The notes under the pieces were generated by a model. The model made no database searches and had not been told where the DNA came from. It saw only the letters and a list, made by a program, of their open reading frames with translations. Positions 35,001-42,955 of a stretch of DNA of 64,000 bases are shown here, one piece after another. Origin of the DNA: Plazaster borealis (taxonomy: Eukaryota; Echinodermata; Asteroidea; Forcipulatida; Labidiasteridae); contig CM037460.1 of NCBI GenBank assembly GCA_021014325.1, positions 22,210,544 to 22,274,543 of the forward strand, written 5' to 3'. The position numbers and the translations under genes are program-made. The number at the start of each line of letters is the position of its first letter. Position 1 is the first letter of the stretch.

Positions 35001-38000
35001 TTGGGGAGTAAATGACTGTTTAATCCTAGATTGGGAGAGTAAATGACTGTTTAATCCTAGATTGGGAGAGTAAATGTCTGTTTTATCCTAGATTGGGGAG
35101 TAAATGTGTGTTTTATCCTAGATTGGGAGAGTAAATGACTGTTCAATCCTAGATTGGGAGAGTAAATGACTGTTTAATCCTAGATTGGGAGAGTAAATGA
35201 CTGTTTAATCCTAGATTGGGGAGTAAATGACTGTTTTATCCTAGATTGGGAGAGTAAATGTCTGTTTTATCCTAGATTGGGAGAGTAAATGACTGTTCAA
35301 TCCTAGATTGGGGAGTAAATTACTGTTTAATCCTAGATTGGGAGAGTAAATGACTGTTTAATCCTAGATTGGGAGAGTAAATGTCTGTTTCATCCTAGAT
35401 TGGGGAGTAAATGACTGTTTAATCCTAGATTGGGAGAGTAAATGTCTGTTTAATCCTAGATTGGGAGAGTAAATGACTGTTTAATCCTAGATTGGGAGAG
35501 TAAATGACTGTTTTATCCTAGATTGGGGAGTAAATGACTGTTTTATCCTAGATTGGGAGAGTAAATGACTGTTTAATCCTAGATTGGGAGAGTAAATGTC
35601 TGTTTTATCCTAGATTGGGAGAGTAAATGACTGTTCAATCCTAGATTGGGGAGTAAATGACTGTTCAATCCTAGACTGGGAGAGTAAATGACTGTTCAAT
35701 CCTAGATTGGGAGAGTAAATGACTGTTTTATCCTAGATTGGGAGAGTAAATGACTGTTTTATCCTAGATTGGGAGAGTAAATGACTGTTTAATCCTAGAT
35801 TGGGAGAGTAAATGACTGTTCAATCCTAGATTGGGAGAGTAAATGACTGTTTTATCCTAGATTGGGAGAGTAAATGACTGTTTTATCCTAGATTGGGAGA
35901 GTAAATGACTGTTTAATCCTAGATTGGGAGAGTAAATGACTCTTCAATCCTAGATTGGGAGAGTAAATGACTGTTTTATCCTAGATTGGGAGAGTAAATG
36001 ACTGTTTTATCCTAGATTGGGGAGTAAATGACTGTTCAATCCTAGATTGGGGAGTAAATGACTGTTTAATCCTAGATTGGGAGAGTAAATGACTGTTCAA
36101 TCCTAGATTGGGGAGTAAATGACTGTTTAATCCTAGATTGGGGAGTAAATGTCTGTTTTATCCTAGATTGGGAGAGTAAATGTCTGTTTTATCCTAGATT
36201 GGGAGAGTAAATGACTGTTTAATCCTAGATTGGGAGAGTAAATGACTGTTTAATCCTAGATTGGGGAGTAAATGACTGTTCAATCCTAGATTGGGAGAGT
36301 AAATGACTGTTTTATCCTAGATTGGGATAGTAAATGACTGTTTTATCCTAGATTAGGGAGTAAATGACTGTTTTATCCTAGATTGGGAGAGTAAATGTCT
36401 GTTTTATCCTAGATTGGGAGAGTAAATGACTGTTTAATCCTAGATTGGGAGAGTAAATGTCTGTTTAATCCTAGATTGGGAGAGTAAATGACTGTTTAAT
36501 CCTAGATTGGGAGAGTAAATGTCTGTTTTATCCTAGATTGGGAGAGTAAATGACTGTTTAATCCTAGATTGGGAGAGTAAATGACTGTTCAATCCTAGAT
36601 TGGGAGAGTAAATGTCTGTTTTATCCTAGATTAGGGAGTAAATGACTGTTTAATCCTAGATTGGGAGAGTAAATGACTGTTCAATCCTAGATTGGGAGAG
36701 TAAATGTCTGTTTTATCCTAGATTAGGGAGTAAATGACTGTTTAATCCTAGATTAGGAGAGTAAATGTCTGTTTAATCCTAGATTGGGAGAGTAAATGAC
36801 TGTTTAATCCTAGATTGGGAGAGTAAATGACTGTTTAATCCTAGATTGGGAGAGTAAATGTCTGTTTTATCCTAGATTGGGGAGTAAATGTGTGTTTTAT
36901 CCTAGATTGGGAGAGTAAATGACTGTTCAATCCTAGATTGGGAGAGTAAATGACTGTTTAATCCTAGATTGGGAGAGTAAATGACTGTTTAATCCTAGAT
37001 TGGGGAGTAAATGACTGTTTTATCCTAGATTGGGAGAGTAAATGTCTGTTTTATCCTAGATTGGGAGAGTAAATGACTGTTCAATCCTAGATTGGGGAGT
37101 AAATGTCTGTTTTATCCTAGATTAGGGAGTAAATGACTGTTTAATCCTAGATTGGGAGAGTAAATGACTGTTTAATCCTAGATTGGGAGAGTAAATGACT
37201 GTTTTATCCTAGATTGGGGAGTAAATGTCTGTTTAATCCTAGATTGGGAGAGTAAATGACTGTTTTATCCTAGATTGGGAGAGTAAATGACTGTTTTATC
37301 CTAGATTGGGGAGTAAATGTCTGTTTAATCCTAGATTGGGAGAGTAAATGACTGTTTAATCCTAGATTGGGGAGTAAATGTATGTTTAATCCTAGATTGG
37401 GAGAGTAAATGTCTGTTTAATCCTAGATTGGGAGAGTAAATGTCTGTTTTATCCTAGATTGGAAAGTAAATGACTGTTTAATCCTAGATTGGGAGAGTAA
37501 ATGACTGTTTAATCCTAGATTGGGGAGTAAATGACTGTTCAATCCTAGATTGGGAGAGTAAATGACTGTTTTATCCTAGATTGGGAGAGTAAATGACTGT
37601 TTTATCCTAGATTAGGGAGTAAATGACTGTTTTATCCTAGATTGGGAGAGTAAATGTCTGTTTTATCCTAGATTGGGAGAGTAAATGACTGTTTAATCCT
37701 AGATTGGGAGAGTAAATGTCTGTTTAATCCTAGATTGGGAGAGTAAATGACTGTTTAATCCTAGATTGGTAGAGTAAATGTCTGTTTTATCCTAGATTGG
37801 GGAGTAAATGACTGTTTAATCCTAGATTGGGAGAGTAAATGACTGTTCAATCCTAGATTGGGAGAGTAGATGACTGTTTTATCCTAGATTGGGAGAGTAA
37901 ATGTCTGTTTTATCCTAGATTGGGAGAGTAAATGACTGTTCAATCCTAGATTGGGAGAGTAAATGTCTGTTTTATCCTAGATTGGGAGAGTAAATGACTG

Positions 38001-39319
38001 TTTAATCCTAGATTGGGAGAGTAAATGTCTGTTTAATCCTAGATTGGGAGAGTAAATGACTGTTTAATCCTAGATTGGGAGAGTAAATGACTGTTTAATC
38101 CTAGATTGGGAGAGTAAATGTCTGTTTTATCCTAGATTGGGGAGTAAATGTGTGTTTTATCCTAGATTGGGAGAGTAAATGTCTGTTTTATCCTAGATTG
38201 GAGAGTAAATGACTGTTTAATCTTAGATTGGGAGAGTAAATGACTGTTTTATCCTAGATTGGGAGAGTAAATGTCTGTTTTATCCTAGATTGGGAGAGTA
38301 AATGACTGTTCAATCCTAGATTGGGAGAGTAAATGACTGTTCAATCCTAGATTGGGGAGTAAATGACTGTTTAATCCTAGATTGGGAGAGTAAATGACTG
38401 TTCAATCCTAGATTGGGAGAGTAAATGTCTGTTTTATCCTAGATTGGGAGAGTAAATGACTGTTTAATCCTAGATTGGGAGAGTAAATGTCTGTTTTATC
38501 CTAGATTGGGAGAGTAAATGTCTGTTTAATCCTAGATTGGGAGAGTAAATGTCTGTTTAATCCTAGATTGGGGAGTAAATGACTGTTTTATCCTAGATTG
38601 GGGAGTAAATGACTGTTTAATCCTAGATTGGGAGAGTAAATGTCTGTTTAATCCTAGATTGGGAGAGTAAATGTCTGTTTAATCCTAGATTGGGAGAGTA
38701 AATGTCTGTTTTATCCTAGATTGGGAGAGTAAATGACTGTTTTATCCTAGATTGGGAGAGTAAATGACTGTTTAATCCTAGATTGGGAGAGCAAATGTAT
38801 GTTTAATCCTAGATTGGGAGAGTAAATAACTGTTTTATCCTAGATTGGGAGAATTTGTTTGTTTATTTCCTAGATTGGGGCAGTACATGTCTGTTTCATC
38901 CCAGATTGGGAGAGGAAATGTCTGTTTTATCCTAGATTGGGAGAGTAAATGTCTGTTTCATTCCAAATTGAGAGAGTAAATGTCTGTTTTATCCCTCTTC
39001 CTCAGATTCCTTCCTACCTCTAATCGTTGTGCTCATCAATGGACTGATAGCCCTCCTCATTGTTATCAGCTGTCTCATCTACTGTTCACTCAAACTCTGG
39101 GACAGACACGTCCTACGCCGACACATCGCCCACATCAGACAAGCCCAGAATGCATCGGCTGGGGGAGGTGACAACACACCCATGGAGTATGTAGACAGTC
39201 CGCCGTCGTACAACACCGTCCTGGAAAACCAGGACGTGTACATCAGGCAGCGGTCTGAAACCCCGCCTCCTGATTACGATGAAGTAGTGAAACTTCATCG
39301 GGCGGACACGCATGTTTGA
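19934..39319 (+). CDS. Transmembrane receptor with four SRCR domains (gene span, 6 exons)
   Basis: Seen: joining 19934-20066, 21615-21953, 22827-23159, 24957-25292, 27004-27357 and 39006-39319 gives a 602-residue protein with every intron in phase 1. Layout: hydrophobic signal peptide (aa 1 to about 28), four SRCR domains (about 48-150, 160-262, 271-372, 384-485), transmembrane helix (about 502-526) and a 75-residue tail with PPSY (564-567) and PPDY (586-589). Known: SRCR domains bind microbial or host ligands, and the family is greatly expanded in echinoderms and amphioxus as candidate immune receptors. PPxY motifs bind WW domains of NEDD4-type ubiquitin ligases. Inference: a cell-surface immune or scavenger receptor whose level may be set by ubiquitin-driven endocytosis. 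Ligand unknown. The last intron holds a 9.6-kb minisatellite. Confidence 0.9.
20067..21614. other. SRCR intron 1: no gene, repeat tails only
   Basis: Poly-G tract at 20226-20238, AT-rich runs near 20405, and at 21320-21430 a LINE/SINE-type 3' end (AATAATAATA, then GCTCAAGGCGCTTCACAGAG). Confidence 0.5.
21615..21953 (+). CDS. SRCR receptor exon 2: SRCR domain 1
   Basis: One whole SRCR domain ([16 protein letters not shown], then WLTVCNNIW and [10 protein letters not shown], ending AAVFCQ). Six Cys are seen, in VCNN, VVCR, FKCAG, GQCSY, ENCQ and VFCQ. The usual GTVCDD is changed to LTVCNN. One N-glycosylation site (NES). Acceptor TTTTTCAG, donor GTTAAA; phase 1-1, so the exon can be gained or lost without breaking frame. 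Confidence 0.93.
22038..22245 (-). repeat. tRNA-derived SINE (family 1), first of a tandem pair
   Basis: Same unit as at 1-210, with a mutated B box (GGTTTGAATCC form). It lies in the intron between SRCR exons 2 and 3. Confidence 0.72.
22278..22500 (-). repeat. tRNA-derived SINE (family 1), second of a tandem pair
   Basis: Near-repeat of 22038-22245, same orientation, about 35 bp apart. Two adjacent copies suggest local duplication or a dimeric insertion. Confidence 0.72.
22505..22660 (-). repeat. tRNA-Leu SINE, tail type c fragment
   Basis: Minus-strand tail end (ACATAGCGCTTTGTCACAAC, TACAAGGTGCTGTGGTGCA) shared with 40228-40655 and 44703-45120; the head is missing. Confidence 0.65.
22827..23159 (+). 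CDS. SRCR receptor exon 3: SRCR domain 2
   Basis: One SRCR domain ([20 protein letters not shown], then [10 protein letters not shown] and MAVCQQLGF). Six Cys remain (PVCHD, AVCQQ, FSCPR, TQCQS, GSCVM, VVCSN), but the middle ([13 protein letters not shown]) is unlike the other three domains. Acceptor TATGTTCAG, donor GTAACT; phase 1-1. Confidence 0.92.
23463..24350 (+). mobile_element. TIR MITE (GGCCATGTCACAC family) interrupted by another element
   Basis: Outer parts 23463-23517 and 24182-24350 join into the sequence of the intact copy at 50226-50440 (ends GGCCATGTCACACTAGGCAA and GCCCTGTGTAATATGGCCTT). Confidence 0.8.
23518..24181. mobile_element. TIR element (TAGACTGTGCAAG family), 664 bp, nested
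   Basis: Perfect ends TAGACTGTGCAAGTCTCGCG and CGCGAGACTTGCACAGTCTA. Inserted into the MITE 23463-24350; the interrupted point is known from the intact copy at 50226-50440. Confidence 0.85.
24537..24930 (-). mobile_element. TTAA-flanked MITE (GGTATAC family) next to the exon 4 acceptor
   Basis: TTAA-AGGGTCTGTATATGTTTGG ... CATATAGAGACCCT-TTAA. Interior CTGAGAAGCGTTAC/GTAGCGTTTCTCAG palindrome as in other copies (51482-51882, 61063-61449, 61644-61978, 62948-63292). It ends 27 bp before SRCR exon 4. Confidence 0.8.
24957..25292 (+). CDS. SRCR receptor exon 4: SRCR domain 3
   Basis: One SRCR domain ([20 protein letters not shown], then [10 protein letters not shown] and VACRQLGF). It has seven Cys: an extra one in EEDCQKL and the rest in SVCSE, VACRQ, IVCKG, AECQQ, DECHS and VECSD. 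An odd count leaves one Cys free for an inter-domain or inter-chain bond. Acceptor CCCAAACAG, donor GTGAGT; phase 1-1. A MITE ends 27 bp before the acceptor. Confidence 0.92.
25330..25720 (-). repeat. tRNA-Leu-derived SINE, tail type a
   Basis: Minus strand: head GTGGCATGACACGCC...CGGTCTAG and B box AGTTCGAATCCCGG near 25645, tail GGCCGGACGGCCACTTCAAG near 25376. Confidence 0.8.
26128..26445 (+). repeat. tRNA-Leu-derived SINE, tail type a, head truncated
   Basis: Starts in the B box (GGTTCGAATCCCGGTCATGA), has a 13-bp duplication (GAGCAAGGCACTT twice), then the full type a tail ending GATATCTCATAAAAATAAAA. Confidence 0.78.
26525..26975 (+). mobile_element. TIR MITE (AGGTAGNNTCATAGATTGGT family)
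   Basis: Ends AAAGGTAGAATCATAGATTGG and CCAATCTATGACCCTACCTT with a central TCTGAGAAAC/GTTTCTCAG palindrome. A truncated copy starts at 41465. It ends about 30 bp before SRCR exon 5. Confidence 0.75.
27004..27357 (+). CDS. SRCR receptor exon 5: SRCR domain 4
   Basis: The most canonical of the four domains: [68 protein letters not shown], then [11 protein letters not shown]. Six Cys, one N-glycosylation site (NET). A short stalk ([15 protein letters not shown]) leads to the membrane. Acceptor TTCTCAG, donor GTAAGA; phase 1-1. Confidence 0.95.
27377..27436 (+). repeat. 60-bp 5' fragment of the GGGTTTGGGTAC MITE
   Basis: Identical to the first 60 bp of the full element at 28237-28645; it starts at TTAA 20 bp after the SRCR exon 5 donor and ends at the TTAA where the next MITE begins. 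Confidence 0.85.
27433..28240 (+). mobile_element. TTAA-flanked MITE (ACACGTTTGG family) carrying an insertion
   Basis: TTAA-AGGCATCGTACACGTTTGG to ACCTGTACGATGCCT-TTAA. The interior matches 11373-11744 but is split at 27717-28142. Confidence 0.85.
27717..28142. mobile_element. Inserted element with 8-bp target duplication and a large hairpin
   Basis: Flanked by GTTGTATA on both sides (27709-27716, 28143-28150); uninterrupted MITE copies have one such site (GTTTTATA). Two modules: TATAACACCCC ... GGGGTGTTATA (27718-27977) and a hairpin with roughly 58-bp arms (27985-28142, ends TATTGACTGCTT and AAGCAGTCAATA). No coding. Confidence 0.75.
28237..28645 (+). mobile_element. TTAA-flanked MITE (GGGTTTGGGTAC family), full copy
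   Basis: TTAA-AGGGTTTGGGTACTTT ... AAAAGGTACCCAAACCCT-TTAA. About 400 bp, no coding. A related TTAA element is at 47354-47684. Confidence 0.8.
28646..29351. other. SRCR intron 5 before the minisatellite: no gene
   Basis: Holds a truncated foldback MITE at about 29153-29262 (CATAGAGCTGCTTAAGCAG). The rest is unassigned. Confidence 0.5.
29352..38997. repeat. 9.6-kb minisatellite, 30-31 bp unit, about 310 copies, in the last SRCR intron
   Basis: Unit (two halves): GACTGTTTAATCCTAG, then ATTGGGAGAGTAAAT. Variants are limited to A/T after the first G's TG, TTTAAT/TTTTAT/TTCAAT, and GGGAGAG (31 bp) or GGGGAG (30 bp). Rare markers (CTAGCTTGGG at 31581 and 33765; ATGTATGTTC at 31201 and 33385; ATGTGTGTTTAAT at 32031 and 34215) repeat at exactly 2,184 bp. 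Units at the right edge (38840-38985) are more diverged. Each unit has stops in all frames through the TAG, so it cannot code. The array ends within the acceptor tract of SRCR exon 6. Confidence 0.97.
39006..39319 (+). CDS. SRCR receptor exon 6: transmembrane helix, PPxY tail, stop
   Basis: Encodes [20 protein letters not shown] and [14 protein letters not shown] (membrane helix and basic stop-transfer), then a tail with SPPSYNTVL and [10 protein letters not shown], ending DTHV-stop at 39317. Two PPxY motifs 22 residues apart fit WW-domain binding; the same tyrosines sit in YxxV contexts that could be phosphorylated. The acceptor CCTCTTCCTCAG is only a few bases past the last minisatellite unit. 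Phase 1 entry. Confidence 0.93.
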
Positions 39320-39694
39320 GAATGTGCACAGTATTTTTTGTTATTTTTTGTTTTAAAAACACCTATTTTATACTATTCATTTTGGACATTTTATAATGCA
39401 ATGATAAACAAGATTTATTTTCAACATGCCATTTTTTTTTTTTTTTAGCTTAATAGTATTGAAACAGAAAGGAAGTTTTTTGTATGAGTAATTATGAATA
39501 ATTTGTTTTGATTTGGAAGGTTCTGTTTTTCCCTTCCTTATTTGGAAAGGAGTATAAAAATCAAATTTACCTCACTGACTTTTTAACAAAACAAATTGAA
39601 GCCAATATGAGCAGATGATGATTTTGTTTGCCGAGGGTGAAGCCTTCAATTACTCCACTTGTGAACAACTGTATTTTCATTTCATTGATTAATT
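39320..39694 (+). other. Probable 3' UTR of the SRCR receptor
   Basis: AT-rich sequence after the stop with long T runs (39428-39446). No clean AATAAA was found, so the transcript end is not fixed. Confidence 0.4.
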
Positions 39695-39950
39695 CTGGTT
39701 GTGAAGCCAAGGACCCTCAGAAAAGTGAACTTAATCACTATACTTGCCAAGAACCCAAAGGAGAGAAGACAAAAAAGGAAAAGTCAGTTTTAGATGTGGG
39801 AGGAAAAGCCCAGAGAATTATTCCAGGGAAAACCCATGCCATCAGGTAGAGATTGAAAACCCAATCCACGTAGTGCCACCCGGCAGGATTCAAACCGGGG
39901 TCCAAGAGGTGGAAGGCGAGTAAAGATACCACGACGCCAACCCGACCGCC
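39695..39950 (-). repeat. tRNA-derived SINE (family 3)
   Basis: Close copy of 15655-15915, sharing GAAGCCAAGGACYCTCAGAA and the tRNA-like head near 39880-39948. Confidence 0.75.
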
Positions 39951-40227
39951 CAACTGTAACTTGGAGAAGTGAAGACACAGCTGTACTCTGCCCTGAGAAT
40001 AACACCTGCTTTGTCACAGTGTACACAACATGATGGGTAAGATGAACCTTGACCCTATAAACCTTGACCCAAACTCTTTCAATCCTTGCTTTACCAGTCC
40101 CTTCTATATCCCAATTACCAAAGTGACGGATTTCAAAGGACTTGGGTCCCTAGGCCCATTAATCATTGCGTATCACAGGGTCAGGCATTCCAATCTTATC
40201 CAAGTCCAAACAAATTGGAGTGACGTA

Positions 40228-40655
40228 GGAGAATAATAATAATAATAATACGCAGTTCTTATATAGCGGTTTATACTCCCGATGGGTGTCTCAAAGCGCT
40301 CAGTATTTTACCTACAAGGTAAGTGGAGTTACGTGTTGAAGTATGAGACCTATTCCTTTGCATATCATCATGTAATGGTTTACAAGGTGCTGTGGCCAAA
40401 TATGCAGCCAATCAAACCAGGAACACCGGGGCGAACCCCTTCTCTTTACGATAAGTACACTGGGTTCTTTTACGTGCATTACACAACACACAGGACCTAC
40501 AGCTTAACGTCCCATCCGAAGGACGAAGCATGTGGTTAAGTGTCTTGCTTAAGGACACAAGTGTCATGACTGGGATTCGAACCCACACTCTGCTGACCAG
40601 AAACACCAGCGCTTGAGTTTGGTGTTCTTATCCGCTCGGCCACGACACGCCACAG
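40228..40655 (-). repeat. tRNA-Leu-derived SINE, tail type c
   Basis: Minus strand: head GTGGCCGAGCGGATAAG (about 40645), B box GGTTCGAATCCC, tail with TTCGGATGGGACGTTAAGC and GGTTTACAAGGTGC-type block; (AAT)n at 40232-40250 marks its 3' end. Confidence 0.8.
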
Positions 40656-40914
40656 GATTTGGGCCGCACTCCAGCCAAATTGCTTCGCAATGCATCTGTT
40701 TTTTTTCTTTCAGTAAACCTTCAGAAATTTTGTTTCTGAATAAATTCCTGAATGATTGAAAAGAGCATATCGTCCCTGAGTGAGTCGCAGACAAACCTTT
40801 GGGCTTTAGCATTTTTTTGAACTGAAAAAGTAGAGTTGATTCAAGGGATGCGTCCGTAAACCCTGACGGCTTAGTCCGTTTTATTATGTGGGACTAAATA
40901 TTGCCACTGCTTTT

Positions 40915-41290
40915 TTTTGCTTTTTTTTATGAGATATCGCCCAACTCACAAGGCCGGACGGCCACTTCAAGGTGAGGGCTTCACTTAACTGATTTGGGCT
41001 GTTGACCCAAATCAACTGCCACCAGGGGCACGTTGCCACCTACTCCTGGGGCTGAAACAGAGTTGCCCCTTTACAGTCCGTAAGGATGTAGGCATGGGTA
41101 TCATCCACTAGGATGCCTGGCTGGTAGAGCAGAATGCAATACCTTCCCAACTTTTACGAAGCAATTATGGTTAAGTGCCTTGCTCAAGGGCACAAGTGTT
41201 ACGACCGGGATTTGAACCCACACTCTGCTGCTGACAACACCAGAGCTTGGGTCCGGTGAACTAGACCGCTCGGCCACGATATGCCACGAT
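40915..41290 (-). repeat. tRNA-Leu-derived SINE, tail type a
   Basis: Minus strand, matching 25330-25720 with GGCCGGACGGCCACTTCAAG and head at 41205-41285. Confidence 0.8.
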
Positions 41291-41464
41291 GCCTAATGCC
41301 TAGAACAGGGCCAGGGCTACCAGCGTAATCAAATCCTAATGGTTTGTGTGAATGGTGACTATATGATATTTGTAATGGACTTTTGTTTGATTATGATGAA
41401 GAATCGTAGTGTCATTTATGAGCTGTAACAAATCGATCTGAGAAACTGACAATTTGACTGACTT

Positions 41465-41855
41465 TAAAGGTTGGGTCATAGATTGGTTTTTGTCAAAGTA
41501 ATGCTGATTTATAGGCACAATTATAAAGAAACATACAACAACAAAAACATGTGAAAGTTTCAGCTGAATACAGTGTCTACTTGCTGAGAAAACAGCAAGA
41601 AACTGTCAAGGTATTTTCACAAGAACGTCGAATCCATCGATGTTTAGCGAGGTGACCAACCGCATGTCTGCCCGCAGTATTCGCGAACGAACACCAAACC
41701 CTCAGAAATCTGAGAAACAATTCATGCATGAATTTTTTCTCAGATTTAATTGATCCCAAATTTTCACAGGCTTGTTATTTGATGCATATGTTGGGATACA
41801 CCAAGTGAGAACACTGGTCTTTGACAGTTTCCAAACGTGTTCAGTGCCTTTAAGT
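41465..41855. mobile_element. Chimeric MITE: two different families joined
   Basis: Left part (41465 to about 41747) is the TCATAGATTGGT family seen at 26525; right part (about 41748-41855) is the reverse end of the ACACGTTTGG family (ACACCAAGTGAGAACACTGG). The switch is at or near the TTTCTCAGATTT hairpin. Confidence 0.65.
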
Positions 41856-42065
41856 TGCCAGATGGTTTCTTTGATGTAAATCCTTTGAGTGATCATTTTG
41901 TGATTCAAACCCATATCTGATGACTTGGCCGTGTGCACTAGACCACTCAACTTTCAGTTGCCAGAAAGTTTTCTTTATTAAGGAGGTCACTTTAACGCCA
42001 ATCCTGTGAGTGACCATTGTGGGATGAGATTCTGATGACTTGGCCCTGTGCAACTAGACCACTTG
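41855..42065 (-). repeat. Tandem pair of a tRNA-like short repeat
   Basis: Two units of about 115 bp share GATGACTTGGCCNTGTGCA and CTAGACCACT; the minus strand shows a B-box-like GGTTTGAATCAC once. They stand just upstream of the duplicated last exon. Confidence 0.5.
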
Positions 42066-42156
42066 ACCACAATATCTATTGAAAAAAAGAGTACTACATT
42101 GGTAAACTTTTTTCAAGATTACAACTAACAGGAATTATATTTCCCCCTTTTTATAG

Positions 42157-42532
42157 ATTCCCCCAGCCTCTTATCGTTGTTCTCGTCAATGGAATCCTAG
42201 CTGTCCTCCTTATTATCTGTTGCCTCATCTGTTTCTTCCTCAAACAAAGGGACAAATCTATCGAACGCCGACATGCTGACAACTTCGGACAGGCACAGAA
42301 TGCATCCACAGATCGGAGCGACAACACACCCATGGATTATCCAGACAGTCCGCCAGCATACGACACAGTCCTGGAAAACCAAGAATTGCACACCAGGCAG
42401 TGGTCTGAAACCCCACCTCCTGATTATGATAAAGTAGTGAAGCTTCATCAGACAGACTCATGTGTTTATGTACAGTGTTTCGTTGTTACGGCTAGTTTAG
42501 ACTACAGACATTCTGATCAAGAACAGGTTTAA
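42157..42532 (+). pseudogene. Diverged duplicate of the SRCR receptor last exon
   Basis: Seen: clearly similar to 39006-39319. It encodes PLIVVLVNGILAVLLIICCL (helix), then NTPMDYPDSPPAYDTVLENQ and [20 protein letters not shown]. Both PPxY motifs and a full helix remain open. Two changes matter. One base is missing just after the acceptor (42157), so entry in phase 1 meets TAG at 42198-42200. The stop TGA is now TAT, which adds about 20 codons to TAA at 42530. It is either a decaying duplicate or an exon used from a different upstream phase. No second set of SRCR exons lies between the copies. Confidence 0.75.
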
Positions 42533-42568
42533 TTTTTGATGTACTATTTTTTTAAAATCTACATCATG

Positions 42569-42955
42569 TTAAAAGCATTGGACATGTTTGGTAATTGTCA
42601 AAGACCAGTATTCTCACTTGATGTATCCCAACATATGCATAAAATAAAAAAACTGTGAAAATTTGGGTTCAATTGGTCATCGAAGTTGCAAGAAAATAAT
42701 GACAGAAAAAACACCCTCGCTGCACAAAATTGTGTGCTTTCAGATGCCTGAAAAAGGCTTAAGGCCTGAAGTCTTTTTCATATTCAAAAATATTTTAGTG
42801 AGAAATTACGTCTTTCTCAAAAACTACATTACTTAAGACGGAGTTGTTTCTCACAATGTTTTATACTATCAACAGCTCTCCGTTGCTCGTTACCAAGTAA
42901 TTTTTTATGCTAATATATATTTTGAGTAATTACCAAACGTGTCCAGTGCCTTTAA
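42569..42955 (+). mobile_element. TTAA-flanked MITE (ACACGTTTGG family)
   Basis: TTAA-AAGCATTGGACATGTTTGG ... ACGTGTCCAGTGCCT-TTAA, about 40 bp after the duplicated exon's stop. Confidence 0.8.

Noticed and set aside
29352..38997. CRISPR array or protein-coding repeat
   Set aside because: Units are contiguous without unique spacers, the setting is an animal intron, and every unit contains in-frame stops.
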